DNA of 64,000 nucleotides from Wuchereria bancrofti. Lineage: Eukaryota > Nematoda > Chromadorea > Rhabditida > Onchocercidae. The position numbers were made by a program, and so were the translations under genes. The stretch is from positions 8,088,115 through 8,152,114 of the forward strand of contig SSBO01000001.1 in the NCBI GenBank assembly GCA_005281725.1, read 5' to 3'. Of this stretch, positions 50,560 through 64,000 are shown piece by piece (the first letter of the stretch is position 1; the number at the start of each line of letters is the position of its first letter). The notes under the pieces were generated by a model. That model searched no databases. It was given only the letters and a program-made list of their open reading frames with translations, and was not told the DNA's origin.

Positions 50560-51451
50560 GCGCAAATGAAGTGATATATACCCATTTACGGCATTAAATA
50601 ATTTAATTTCAATATTAAATGCAAATATTTTTTCTTTATTTTAATTATCATTATTTTTTTTTATTCAGTTACATTATTATGAAACGTTATCGTTTTTTTT
50701 TTTTTTTTTAAATTGATTTGAATATTTTATAATAATTATTATTCAGACAATTATCATTAAAATGTATTTTGTTGATTGATCATTATCATTACCTCAGTAA
50801 TGTCTATTTCATAAGATATGGTCAATATTTGTAAAATCTCGAAATAACCATTATAATAATTACTCATGAGATCGACTTCCGGAAAAAGATTAAATATCAC
50901 AATGGACATATGCTTGAAACAAAGCTTTTTTTCCTATCTTTCTCTTGTAATATACCCAATTTTAAATCATCCGGGAATATCTGAATTAAATCATAGTCAT
51001 TTTTCGTTATCCTCGATGGATATTACATAAATGAAGCACAATTACGATTTATTGTTGGTGTCTTAAAGTGTTTTAAGTGACATGGTTTGAAAATGACCCG
51101 TTTTTTCTCTCCTCTACATGCTTTCTCGCTGTCCCTTTTGACTCCCTTTTCACTTTTTCTCAATCCGACAATAGCATATGATAAATGCATTCGGCATTAG
51201 TTCAAAAACGAAAAGTAGAAGGTTGATTAAACAATGAACTGGTAAAACCCCAATTGGGATTGGCCAGCTCCATCGAATTTATCTCATATTGTTATCTTTA
51301 ATTTCCATTCCCAATTACTCACTTCCTATGATTTACTTGTTAAATGTTTTTTTCGGGCCTTGAAGTGATCATTCATTATTAATGGTCATTTTAAGGCTAA
51401 AGAACATCCATATATTAACAAAGGAAGTTATCGTCAAGTCCCTCTTTCCCT

Positions 51452-51470
51452 CTTTCTCTCTCTCTCTCTC
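51452..51470. repeat. CT microsatellite
   Basis: Short CT run within a pyrimidine-rich stretch. Confidence 0.75.
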
Positions 51471-53269
51471 ATTGTCCATTCGTTTTGTCCTCCTCTTCTT
51501 TTTCTTCTTTACATATTCAATGATACTTCATAATTGGTCACAAATATCGCATGTTTTATTTAACAGTGTCCATTAGATCATCCTGATGACCATCTTCTAC
51601 TTCTGTTCACCTTGTTACTCATACAATTATCACTATCACCACCGCTATGACGATAACAATTATTAATTACCGACCATCTTTGTTATCATTTATTACCATC
51701 TTCACAGTTACCAGCTCCACCTTTATAATTGTTATTATCATCATCTTTATAATTATCGATTATGGCTATCCTTTATAGTCAAACATCAAATTAATATATA
51801 GGATAATTACCTCAAAATATTACCACAAAATTTATACCTGTTACCAAATTTACCACAAAATTAATATCTTAATAATTATTTTAATAACCACTCATTATCG
51901 CTATTTTTATCATTGTCATTATTATCATCGTGACAATTACTATTATTAATTGCCGTTATCATGATCTTCCAACTACCACTATCATCTGTCAATTATCACT
52001 AACCTTATAATTAGACACCAAATTAATATGTAGGATTTTATAAATATGTTTAATTGTTATCGCAACATTTACACTAGTTAATATGGATTAAAATAAATAA
52101 AATGAGAGAGGAAAAAAAGGGAAAGAAAATATTAGTAAAAAGAAAGAAAAAATAAATAAAAAAGAAAAAAAAAAGCAGAAGAAAGAAAAGATAATTATTA
52201 CAAAAATTATATGCCGCCCATTTCACGACCCACCAGGTAATATTATAAGACGGCGATTTCTAGCGTATAGCATAGCCGTATAGTCCAGTGATCATATCAT
52301 CCATCAAAAGGTTACGAAGGTTATGTTATATTCCCGTTGTTGTCCTTCTTGATTAATTACAGCTTTGCTATTTATCATTATTTCCTTTCTATTCTATTTT
52401 ATACTTAATAATTTACTATTATTGTTTTTTATTTATAAGAAATGAAGAATTAAAGAAAATACTTTTTATAATATTAAACTGATTTGAAAATACGGAATAT
52501 ATGATAGAAATGGATTAGATATGATATATAGATTAATTAAATCCTTTACTAATATGTAAAAAAAATGAATCATGAAAATGTAATTAATATATACTCCAAA
52601 GACTGAAGGTCAAATGGAATCAAATTTAAGCGTTGAATACTAAAAGATGAAATTCGAGCAACTTTTTTTTTCTTACTTTAACTATTCAACATTAAGCATA
52701 AAATATTTACTTACTGCAATAACTTCAACCGTTTTTATATATTTTTAATTTTTTTCTCTTTGAAAAAAAACGTTAACTGCCAGTAATCTACTAATTAATG
52801 CTAACTATCACTGCCATTATTACTATATTAATATATTATTAATAATAATAACAATAATAATAATAAATGAGAACAGATGATAATATTGATAAAAATAGTA
52901 GTTTTAATTATTTAATATTTCTTTCTAATATTAAAATATGTTCCATTATTTGTGTATTAAAATTAGAAATGAAAGAGACATACATACTTCTCTTTTCTCT
53001 TCATTTCGTCCTACTTTTCATTTTTTCTTATTTTTACACTCCATTAATAAATAATATATATTATTCATTGCAATCCACAATATTTTTCATTTAATACATT
53101 ACCTCTCTCTTTGTCACCTAACTGTCTCTTTTCTTCTTCCTCTTTTCCTTTCTCTCTCTCTCTCCCTCTTACTCTTTTTTTCCCTATCTTATTCTTCTAT
53201 TATTCTCGTTCCTTCCATATCAAATAACTCTTCTATAACTCATTATTATCCCAGTAAATTATAAATGAA

Positions 53270-53305
53270 AGAGAGAGGGAGAGAGAGAGAGAGAGGGAGG
53301 GAGGG
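53270..53305. repeat. GA microsatellite
   Basis: GAGAGAGG/GAGA run; faces a CT-rich stretch at about 53140-53170, so the two could pair. Confidence 0.8.
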
Positions 53306-55269
53306 AGAAAAAGAATACATCTGTCGTCTGTTCTTTCATTCATTTATTTTTCTCGTCCTGTTGTCTATCTCTCGCAATTCTTCATCACAATGGTGACATT
53401 TCCGCGGGTAGTATTCAATTCTCCCACTATTTAAAACAAATTTCAATTATCATTAAACTTTTTTATTCTTAAACAAATCCATCATCTATGCATATACAAG
53501 CTGTTATGTTTTTGTGTTTACATATATACCAACAATTATAATAATAATATAAAATAAAATTCAATATTCAAAATTGAAATATAATATGTAGGAATGAAAT
53601 TTGTTTAAATTGATTTATCAGCTTTGTTTGTTTGATGGACAAAATTAAGTGGAAAAGATGCGCTTTTTTTTTTTTTTGCTACAGCGTATTCCGATCAGAT
53701 ATGAATACAAAATACATACATAAAGAATGTTATATAATTTATTTCAATCTAATATTATAAAATATTAGTTCAAATTTTATTTTTTAGTTTTCTGAATTTT
53801 TTAAAACTGCATTTGTCACAACATTTTTACTACTTTTCCTTTATTTATTTTTGGAAACTTATTATTATTGTCATTTGTTATTATTTACTATTAATTATTA
53901 TTAACTATTGTTATCATTGAATAGGTTGCAGTTGCTTTTTTTCTTTCAATTCCAATTAATTCTCAATTCCTCTTTTTCAAATTTATCTCCTATTCTGATA
54001 TTTCGAAATTTTAAAAAGAGTGAAGGAATTTTTTCACCACTATTTTTCATTAATTATCGTACTATTTAATTTTTAATACTAGTCTTCCAATTCGTTTAGT
54101 TACATTTTAGTTTTTAAATTAGTTATATTATGTATTTGTTTATTATTATTTTATTTATTTATTGTTATTATTATTACTGTCGTTATTTTTAACTATTATT
54201 AATAAGTTTGATATATGCTATAAAATATTGAAATTTGTGCCTCAATTTAAGGTTAATTAAAATTAGAAAATAATTAGTAGAATTAATGTATGCATATATG
54301 TATGTAAGTATGTAACAATATTTATTCTCATTTATATTTTCCGGTTCATTGCTAATAATGGATTACTTATGCTGAATTGATAATTCGTAATTTGAATCTG
54401 TTACTACCATCTGTTTTTCGTTTATTGCTTCCTAAAATTTGTTCCAATAATATTTCAACGAATTTTATGAGACACAAATACATTTATAGTTTTTAATGTA
54501 CACTTCTAAAATAAATCAACAAATTAACTCAACTTAATATTCCCAATTAGATATTACTTCTCCCAACAAATTCCGTTATAAATTATTTCTGAAATGTTCA
54601 AAATTAGCTATATTAGTAACAGTATCTTTTGCTTATTTTCTTATATAACTTTTTGAACTTATTGAATTTCAATTAGGAAGGATTGAAGAAAATGAATGAA
54701 TCATAAATGAGAAATTGGAATTTTATTTGATTAATATGCTTATATTCAATTTAATCCATTTCCTTCTTTCTTCCTTCCTTTTCTTTTTTGAATGTATGAA
54801 CTGAAAAGAGAAGATAGACAAAATTAATTTCATTTTTAAGAAATGAAATTAATTTTATTACAAATCACTTACAAATCATTGTACAGGAATATTTTGAAAT
54901 TCAATTCATCACGACGAGAATGAAAGAAGACAAAGACGAGAATGAAAGAAGAGATATTTTGGAACATTTCACATTCTGTTTGGTTGCATTATCCATTTGC
55001 ATATGGAGAAATATAAAAAAATATTTAAATGTTTGGCACTTATGAGAGTCCCTCTCTCCCTCTTTTCATTTCTTTCATTCAACCTCCCGTCTTCTCTCTC
55101 CCCCTCTCTCTCCCCTTCCCACTTTTTTCACATTTTTAACCTCTCCCAGGCATTTGAATTTCCTCGTTTCATTCGTTTTGTCGGTTTATCGGTATTTCTT
55201 TTGTATTTTTGCGTGGAAAAAGAGACATGAATGAATGGATGGATTAAAGAAGGTCAGGCGTAAGTTAGA

Positions 55270-55400
55270 TAGGTCTTTACGTGATTTCTACGTATGCCAG
55301 ATATATTCCCACACGACTCCCACGTGTGCTAAATGGATTTCTACGTGATTTTCTACCTGATTTTACGTACTGAATAAGTTCCTGTGTGATTTCTACAAAT
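55270..55400. repeat. Degenerate tandem repeat with CGTG/TTCTAC motifs
   Basis: About three to four imperfect units of roughly 32-42 bp. The phrase GTGATTTCTAC recurs at about 55280, 55340 (as GTGATTTTCTAC) and 55390, with related CCCACGTGTGC between. It is markedly less AT-rich than its flanks. Confidence 0.55.
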
Positions 55401-57365
55401 CTTTTTTGAAACTTTCACTTTCTTACTTAAACTAGAATTTTTCTCTAAGACAATATTACATTTTGGATTTAAATAATAAAACAGTTATAAAACAGTGAGA
55501 AAAAAGAAGCAATAAACCGATAAAAAATTCAGAGTAATTAAGCAACAGATTGATTTAGGCTTATTAATTAAAACAATTAGCATTATGTAATTCATTTACA
55601 ATAGACTTTCATTATTTATATTATCACTGAAGTGATGAAAATCACTGATATCAATTAAAGTATATACTACCCCATATAATGGATCTATTTCCTGGCCTAA
55701 TTTTTTTTTTTTTGGCTTCTTTCAAATTTCAGGCCTTTTTTCCAAACTTCATACACTTTTTTTTGAAGTCGACAATAAATCTTTTTTATTAGAGGATTTT
55801 AGCTTTTCCAAAATTTAGAAGTTTTTTTTTTCCTTTTTGAAATTTACGGCAATCATGTTTTTATTGATGTTGATGAGAGGTATTATTATCATCGCGAAAT
55901 TATTTACTTCTGATGTCTAATTTTTTTTTTCGAAATTTATACTGTTCTAATGTAAGTTAACCTAACCTAACTTAAACCTTCCTATAGCCCATTCATATAA
56001 TCATAGCCAAATGATTGAACTCAATTAAATAATATATTTAACTTTTTTCACAAAACTCAAATAATTTCTTACTTTTAATTCCAGATCTTTCTAATTTAGT
56101 TTTTTCAAATGAATTATAATGTGGCATTCACTATCTTTTAACTATTAATTGACACCAGTTATGTGATTAAAAAGAACAGAAAGAAGAAAAAATAAATAAA
56201 ATTGAAGTGCGATGATTTTATTTGAATATTCAACTGAAAAGACGTGAAAAAAATGATTCAATCCATTCCATTCAAATTTTAGCTTTAAAAAAGTGTTGTG
56301 AACATTCTCCTTCCTTTCTCTCTCCCTCTTTCTCTCTTTCTTTCCCCGTCTATTTACTGATCGTTTGAAAACCTTTTTTGCTCATTTTTTAAAGAGATTC
56401 TCTGTTTGTCTCTCTACCTCTCCCTTTCTTCTCATCTTCCTATTGATTTATTTCATTGTTTTCTTCATATCCACTGTCAAAATTTGTTTCTTTTTCCTTT
56501 TTTTTTTTCAAATTACGTATTGTTTATATTTTTAATTTTAATTTAACAACTTTTTTAGTTTCAAAATTTTCACAATATTTATTTTCCTTTTATACGACAA
56601 AAATTATATGTATTAAATTTGTTTTTTGTTGGAAATTTTCCACTTTATTTCATATGAACAAGAAAAAAAAGACTCAAAAAATTATACTTTTTTCTTCTTC
56701 TCACAATTCGAATTGCAGTAATTTTCTACTTTTAATTTATTCTTGTGAAATATGCAAACTTTTATTTTTATTAAATGTTTGTGAAAGAAATTGAAATGAT
56801 TACCATTTAAAAAGTAAAAGCAACATTTCACGACTAACTGTCCTAGCATATTCCGATATTATCTACGATGTTGATAGCATCTGGCGTTAAATATATTTTT
56901 TCTCTCCTCGTCTGTTTCTTTTTTTTCTTCCTGAACTAATTCAAAATTGATGATTTTTATAGTGAATTAATTTCTCTGTAATGTAAAAGTACTGAAATAA
57001 TGAAATGAAATAAAATTGATGTAAATTAAATGATCATTTATTACTTATCATTTGTAATTGATAAAAAATTAGAATGAAATAAAGATAAAAAGCACTAAAT
57101 TTTTTTGCTTTTCAAATTTATCACTTGTTTTTATTACTTAATAAAAATATTAGCATTAATAAAATTTATATTTATTAGCTATATATATATAAATGATAAT
57201 TTATTGGTGATGGTAACTCCTATCATTATCATTTATTATTAAATGGCGTGAAATAACGGAATTTTGCTTTAATGTGATAAATGATATAATCCTTGCTATT
57301 ATTTCAGTACAGAGGTAAAGAGAGGAAGAGATAAAGGGAAAAAAGGAGAAAGAGAGGGAGAGAGG

Positions 57366-57388
57366 CAAACAAACAAACAAACAAACAA
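57366..57388. repeat. CAAA microsatellite
   Basis: Run of (CAAA) about 120 bases upstream of the nucleoredoxin start codon, preceded by a GA-rich purine tract. Confidence 0.8.
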
Positions 57389-57509
57389 CAACAGTAATAA
57401 CAACAATATCATCAATTGTCTCGACAGCGATCATATTCTCTCTTAAATCATTGGAAGCTGACAATTTTATCATTAGCTATTTCATTTCGAAACATTCACT
57501 ATCATCGTA

Positions 57510-60500
57510 ATGTCATTCGAAGATCTCTACGATTACTGCTTTCGAAATATTGGTGCTATACATTTAATTCCATCTGCTTCTGCTAAAGGTTATTTTTGAT
57601 TGAATTTTCCGTGAGAGAAAAAAAATTAGTATTGGTAATGTTTGTAGATGTTGAGAAAATTTAATAGAAATGAAACAGTGGGAGTGAATAAATTTGGAAA
57701 TAATTAAATTTTGAAATCAAAGAAATGATTAAATTTTGTGGATGGAAAATAGTAATGGTAATTGATTAGAGATGTCGAGAGGAAATGATGAAAATGATTA
57801 AATTTAGAAATAATTAAATTTTGGAATTAAGTAGATGAAAATGACTAAATTTTTGTGGAGAGAAAGTAGTAATGATAATCTCTAATGTAGAAAAGAAATA
57901 ATGCAAAATGATTAAATTTGGAATTGATTTGTTAGAAATGGTTAAATTTTAGAAATAAAATAGCGAAAAAAAAAATGAAACATTGGAAAGAAAATTCACA
58001 AAAATGACTGAATGTTAAAATGAAGAATAAAAAGTGTCCAAATTTTAAAATGAATAGTAGAAATTTGGAAATTTAAATTCCTTTTTTTTCCTTTTTTCTT
58101 TTTCACTTTTAGGATTGAAATTTAAAAATTTTTTTCTTTTTTTAAGTGTTTTTTTTTCACTCTAAGATGTAAAATGTATGATTCCTCAATATTTTTAGTA
58201 TTTTTATAACAGCTTTTCCCATCCTTTTCGTTACATTTCTTTATAAATTTTGCAAATATTACAACTTGACACTTACATAAAATACAATTGAAATTCATTT
58301 ATTTTTAATTCGAAATTTCAATCCTTTTAAATTCCAAGCAGTATTTGCTATCAAATAATCAGTGATGTACTCAAATTATCACTATCGATACCGTTTAAGT
58401 AAGTATTAAACCGTATAAATGAGCTGAAGAAATTTATTCGGATGAATTGTTACAGTGAATAATTGTTCCGTATGATAATTCTGCGTGTGTGTGTTAAAAA
58501 TTTATTCAAAATCCGATTTCATTCGTAATTTTTATTAAATGAAGATAATACTCGCCTTATTTACTAAATGTAACTTATGAAATTGATGTGTGTTATGAAA
58601 TTTATTAGAATTCAAAAATTTTTTATAAAAAGGAAAAAATATATGTGTATATATTATTCATCATTTTAAGCGTTAATTTTTTGCTTTTTAATGATCTGAA
58701 AAAGGAATACTAAGTTAATAGAATTTAAGTAATTATGCATGGTTCAAATGGGAATCATAACACATTAAAAATTATTAATATTAGTTCAAAAATATTAGTT
58801 TCATTAGTTAGCAGAAAAATGCTAGTTTCGAAAATAGTCCAAAGGTCGTCAAAGTTTTATCGAAAACATGATACGGATTTAGTAATTTTTAATGATAACA
58901 ACTGTTACCCTTTTAATGTTAAAATAATTGTTTTAGTAAGTTTGATGGTTTTTTTAAGATGTCAAAAAATGAATAGTACCTTTTTTTTTCTTTTTGATCA
59001 GGTAGTAATGAAGATCAGAATGAGTTGACAACATTGGACGCTGTATTTGCAAGTTCTCGATATGTTATTTTTTACCTGATCAATTCGAGCAGTACCCGTT
59101 CATTGGAACCTATTTCATCGTTAAAAAAACTTATCCAACAACGAAATAGTATTTTTTCTAATTGTCCAAGAGAGTAAGTTTTTATTTAGTTTAGACAAAT
59201 ATTAAATTTGAATTTCAAGAAAAAAGAACAAAGAAATGAAGTGATAAAATTTTTGCAAAATAAAATACAAAATTTTAATTGCTGTATATTTTTATGCTGT
59301 TTTATTAAATGTGCATTTTAAATTATACATTATTTTGGTAGTTTCAATTAATTTCAACTCTTCATATGCAATTTTTGTTGCTTACTTTATTAAACTGTGT
59401 AAGTTTAGAAGTCAAAAATCAGAAATTAGAAGTAAAGAAAGAGCGAAAAAATTTCTTTCAACATATCAAAATGCAAAATATATTTATGTACTTTTTCATC
59501 CTATTATTTCATCCTTATCAGGTGCTTATTAATCATACAGTTGACTTAATTTAATAAATAAATATACCTAAAGTAAGTGATAATTTGAAAATTGAAATGA
59601 GTTGTTGCATGAGATTTGCAAATCGTATTTTGTTGTTACAAAACGAAATCAAAAAAAAAAAGACCAGTTTAAAACTTATAATAACTAGTTGATGAATTTG
59701 CTTTTTATTATTCCTTTTGTTTTTGCATTGTTACTTTTTCCTCAAATAATTTATGGTAAATACACGAAATAGTTGTAACAAATTTCAGTTAATTTCCAAT
59801 TTCTTCTATATCGATTATTTCCCACTTCATTTCCCAACAATTTACGTTTTTACTCTTCAAATAATTCATGAATATATCTTAAACATGCAAATAAATCAAA
59901 TGGATATATTTGATTTAAGCAATTTTCGATTAATAATTCCCTAATCATTTTCAATTTTTCACTATATCATTTATTTATTTCATCTATGCAAATAATATTT
60001 ATAAACATTTTTCTCACTTCCGAAATAGAAATGTATCATTTAATGTTTTACATAATACGTTTATTATTTCTTAACTTTTCAATCCTAAATTTTTTTCTTT
60101 TTGTTATTCTCATTGATAAAATGCAACAGCTGTTTAACTTATTATTATCATCAATCTAATGTAAACATTCCTTTTCTTCTTTTCCTTCTCTCTCTCTCCT
60201 TCTCTTTCTGAAATTGCATTTGTTCCTTATCTCATTATTAATTATTAAAATTAAATGTGATAAGTAATAGATTCACTATTAATTATTCGTTAAAAATTGA
60301 ATGAGATAAAAGGAAATGGAAAAATTAAAATAAAGTTCTCATGTTTTTTCTTTTCCATTTTTTTTCCTTTTTTAATTTTATTGTTACTTTATTCAAATAC
60401 TAATCTTACAATCTATAATATTGAAAAATGACTGCAAATAAGAGCAATGTATTATTAATTTGAATATAATATGAATTTTTGAAAATTTTTCTCAATCACT

Positions 60501-63500
60501 GAACATTTTATTCAAATGTTTGACAAAGTTGAAATTTCTGATTGTTGAAAAATTTGTTATCATAAAAGAAAATTAAGTGATAATAATAAGTATGTATCAA
60601 ATTGTCTTGTAATCAATCATCAGTATATATTTGGTACTAGGGATGTTAAATTTTTTATAATTTTAAAACTCCCAAATTATTTCCTTATCATTTAAGACGA
60701 TCATTTAACTGTTAAAACTTTCGAACTGTAATGAACATAACTGTAAAAACTTTTATCTTACTTTACTTATCAATGTAATAACCTTCCATAATTACTCTTT
60801 CATTTTACACCAATCAATTCTTAATTCTCATTCAGTTAATTACTCACTTTAATAGTTATCATATCGTCATATATAATGGCTTTACAGGAAATATTCTTTT
60901 GAATATTATTTTCTGTCCTTTTTTTTACGATTATTTATTCGACCCGTAAAGGTTAAAGGTCTCATTATCGGTTTCTCTTTGATTACTGCACCATCCAAAG
61001 ATTTCGAATATCATTTATCGGTTATTCTTATCTCTTTCAAATATCGTTCATTCATTCCATTCTCTCATCCATTTTTTTTTTTTTAACAATTCATTTTCCT
61101 TTTATTTGTATTATCGGCATTGAAATGAAAATAATTCTGTTTCTGTTATAGATTGGAAGAGATAAAAATAAAAAAGTTTTAAATTGTCAAATTTCAAACT
61201 TAAATCTGAAATTGAAATTTTGAAAAATTAAAATTTTAAAATTGCATGAAATTATAGTATTTCTTCATCATTTTGGCATTTTTTTCTTTTTTTTGTGGAA
61301 ATTATACATAATTGAGTTGTATAGTAAAATTATTAAAAAATTTAATTTACTTTCATTTAAAAACTGCAAAATTTCATCTTGCTATATTTTATAAATTCTT
61401 CTAGTTAAATCACAGGATTCTGAGAAAATGATTCAATGATTCAAGTATCAATTAATTTTACGTAGTATTTTGAGAAACGATCAAAAAATTTGTGCGTTAA
61501 ATGAAATAAAAAAATCTTAAATATGCTTATCATTATTACGATCAAATCATATCAATGCTTATATTTAAATATGAGTGATGAAATTACAAGTAATCTTTTG
61601 CAAGCCAATTATACATTGATTATTTACTAGTTAATTTAACTTATATGTTAATTTGTAATTAACTTATATTTAATTTTTAAAATGTTTTTTTCCAGAAGTC
61701 CAGCTCGATTACGTCGTTTTTTTGGTGTGAGTAAGAAGAGTAAGAAAAAAAGATTAGTTGAGGTGGATGATGTTAATGTTGTAATCATTGATTTGGATCT
61801 GTATGACGATGATGATATTCGACCACATCCTGCTATCAGTGAATCAGGATGGTATATCATCGTACCTATCAGTATCATGGCTAAAGTTAGTTTCAAAATT
61901 CTTCATCTTATAAATTTTTTTTGCTAAGAAATTTGCTATAATGTAAGAAGCTATTACTTCCATCATAATCTATTTTTTATTTTTGCTAATTTAATTCTTC
62001 ATTTCGAATTTTTGTAATTGCTAAAAAATTTGAGATAACGTTTGGAACGACTTTTTTTTTTGTTTTTAGAGCCGCCTACTACGAGCTTTACGTTATTGTT
62101 CAACACCATCATTAATTGTTGTTGATGCATCAACTAGACAAATTATCACCGATGATGGTCGACGTCTGTTGCAGGATGATCCGAGTGGTTTAAATTTTCC
62201 ATGGTAAGAGAAATTTTCGTTGATTCTTTTCTTTTGGCAAAAATAATATTTATTAGTCAAAATTAAATTTCTGGAAGGTTTTTGAATAATGCAAATAATT
62301 AGTTAGATTTTTGATGAAACTTAGCCTTCACTTATGCAAATAAAATTACAGATTAAGTTATGATTCAAATTATATAATGCCGTAATCTTACGGTTTAATT
62401 AATTAGAATTAGTCCTAATTAAAAAAAATGTTTTATTATCAGATTAATCAATTCTAATTTATTTATCCTTAAAATTTTTTAAATCATCTAATAAAGGAAA
62501 CGTATCACTCATATGTTTACATTAATTGTGTAAATATGTGAATTAAAATGTTATAATTAAATTTAAATATTATCATAATCTTACATTTAATTAATTAGAA
62601 TTAATTCATCAACAGACTTGTCTCATTAGGTTTTGTGATAAACATGGGAATTTATAAAAGTAGAAAATTGAATTATTTCTCAAAAATGAACTAATTTTAT
62701 TAAAGGTGTAATGCGACACCAGAAGAGCTTTTTCAAGGTGCTGTGCTAAGGAATTGTAAGGGAGCTGATGGTACCAAGAAAATAGTAACTGAAAATTTTC
62801 AAAATTTAAAATCAACTGTCAAAGGATTATATTTTGGTGCTAATTGGGTAACTGTTTTATTCATTTTTCTCTTTTTCTTTTCGCCTTTTCGCTCTCTTTT
62901 TTATCTCTTTATTACTTTTTAACTTAACTTATTTCTCATTCTAAAAAAAAAAAATGAAAATTTCTTTTGAAATGTCTATTTTAGTGTCCACCATGTCGGT
63001 CATTCTCACAACAATTGATATCTTGTTATGAATCACTCAAAAATGCCGGTATTCCATTCGAGATTTTCTTTTGCTCATCTGATAGGTGAATATTTTATAA
63101 AATTCTGTCTTATAATTATGTGAAGAATGAAATTATTGAGTAAGCTAATTATATTTTTCAGTCAGAAACAAATTCATACTATTATAGTATGAAATAATTT
63201 GATGAATTTACACTATCGTCTTAATTATACTATTTAAATTATAATTTTTTTTTTTTCATATAAAAACGTGGAAACTTATGAATCTTTTTTTTTTCATGCT
63301 GAAAATTTTCACGTAGAAACGATAATTGATTTTCCATATTATGAGTTTAAAGAATTGAACAATTGTTGACAAGCAAATATTTATGTAAAAGGCATAGATT
63401 AGGTTTTATGACAATAAAAATTAAAACAAATGACACAAAAATGTTGTATCTAAGTAATTTTCTAATTACTTAATAGATAATTTCAGATCACAAGAATCAT

Positions 63501-64000
63501 TTGAACATCATTTCTCAACGATGCCTTGGTTGGCATTTCCGTATGATCCGCAGAAGGCAACTCAGCTTACTCGTCTGTATAGCGTAAATGGTAAAGTTTA
63601 CTTTAGTTTTTCACGTATCTATTTTATTCAATTCTTACGTATTTAACGTTAATATGGATGAATGCATGTATGAACATTGGTAATATTTTTACGAAAGTAA
63701 AATTTTCATATGTATAAATGTGTAGTGATAATAAGGAAATGTTAACATAACACAACAATCATACAATGCATTTAAAAATTTAAAAATTTTTCAATTATCA
63801 AATAATATTCTACTTAATTTTTTATCGAAAATCTTTGCTAACTTTCATAAACAAATTTTTTTTTAAATATTTGGATTTAAATTTCAAAATTAAACAGAAT
63901 TGCATAAAAAGATATTAAATAATAATCAATTATTATAAACATTTAGGTATTCCGGCATTTTTATTATTGAACGAGGAAAATCGTCTAATAACGAGGCATG
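57510..64000 (+). CDS. NXN: Nucleoredoxin-like protein, 3' end beyond window
   Basis: Eight exons in consistent phase: 57510-57588, 59002-59173, 61696-61885, 62070-62203, 62706-62847, 62985-63085, 63487-63590 and 63947 to the window end; 325 codons seen. The order matches nucleoredoxin, a cytosolic/nuclear thioredoxin-fold oxidoreductase that in vertebrates restrains Wnt signalling through Dishevelled. The middle part has [17 protein letters not shown] and [13 protein letters not shown] (as DDPEGLEFPW in NXN). Next comes the catalytic thioredoxin domain: [15 protein letters not shown] (WCPPC 239-243), [25 protein letters not shown] and [12 protein letters not shown], which carries the cis-Pro. 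The first domain (about 45-150) has no CxxC: NSSSTRS replaces it, and a basic KKSKKKR insert follows. The third (C-terminal) domain lies off the window. The start ATG gives MSFEDL and the phase 1 junction to exon 2 fits. Intron 2 is about 2.5 kb. Confidence 0.92.
59174..61695 (+). other. Large intron 2 of nucleoredoxin gene
   Basis: 2.5 kb of AT-rich intron between GTAAGT at 59174 and TTTCCAG at 61695. ORFs in it (59311-59554, 59753-59944) are Phe/Ile/Asn-rich and not supported. Confidence 0.75.

Larger units (their letters stand above)
50560..57509. other. Gene-poor region upstream of nucleoredoxin
   Basis: 7 kb with no supported gene. It contains CT/GA microsatellites (51452-51470, 53270-53305), pyrimidine tracts (53100-53220, 55050-55130, 56305-56440), a degenerate repeat with TTCTACGTG motifs (55270-55400), a less AT-rich island (52205-52335) and AAAC repeats (57366-57388). 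ORFs at 54997-55230, 56456-56794 and 57201-57473 coincide with these simple tracts. Confidence 0.5.

Noticed and set aside
52205..52335. tRNA or snRNA gene in the less AT-rich island
   Set aside because: No B-box-like GGTTCGA motif, cloverleaf, or U1-U6 signature could be found.

Overview
The window is AT-rich eukaryotic DNA. Its genes are split by many short introns (some of several kb) with nematode-style TTTCAG/TTTTAG acceptors, and intergenic DNA is full of simple repeats. The best reading is a nematode, probably a filarial or other clade III worm; the lineage is inferred from gene style and content, not proven. One N at 502 points to a draft assembly. Nothing bacterial, viral or CRISPR-like was seen, and no tRNA or rRNA gene was recognised.

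Four multi-exon genes could be reassembled with consistent splice phases. (1) 8304-12347, minus: a 420-residue MADF-domain protein, probably a DNA-binding regulator. (2) 16657-25173, minus: a 395-residue CDK5 activator (p35/CDKA-1 type) with an N-myristoylation signal and two introns of about 2.7-2.9 kb. (3) 39904-46080, plus: a 716-residue DDX24/Mak5-type nucleolar RNA helicase in 17 exons, with DETD in place of DEAD. (4) 57510-64000, plus: the first 8 exons of a nucleoredoxin that runs off the window. The four genes look independent; no operon was detected.

Two stretches are structurally complex. 131-7267 is bounded by two 1,004-bp near-identical inverted arms. Between them lie a candidate secreted-protein gene (1865-4701, frame apparently broken near 3.96-4.05 kb), extra copies of the arm sequence, and a decayed second copy of the gene's 5' end (5213-5650). 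31.4-38.4 kb holds inverted and direct duplications around two tandem C2H2 zinc-finger ORFs and an acidic ORF with a signal-peptide-like start. A further unrecognised secreted-protein-like locus lies at 28939-29354.

The rest (12.4-16.5, 25.2-28.9, 46.1-57.5 kb) is gene-poor, AT-rich DNA with microsatellites, the most striking being a roughly 385-bp TAC array at 50174-50559.
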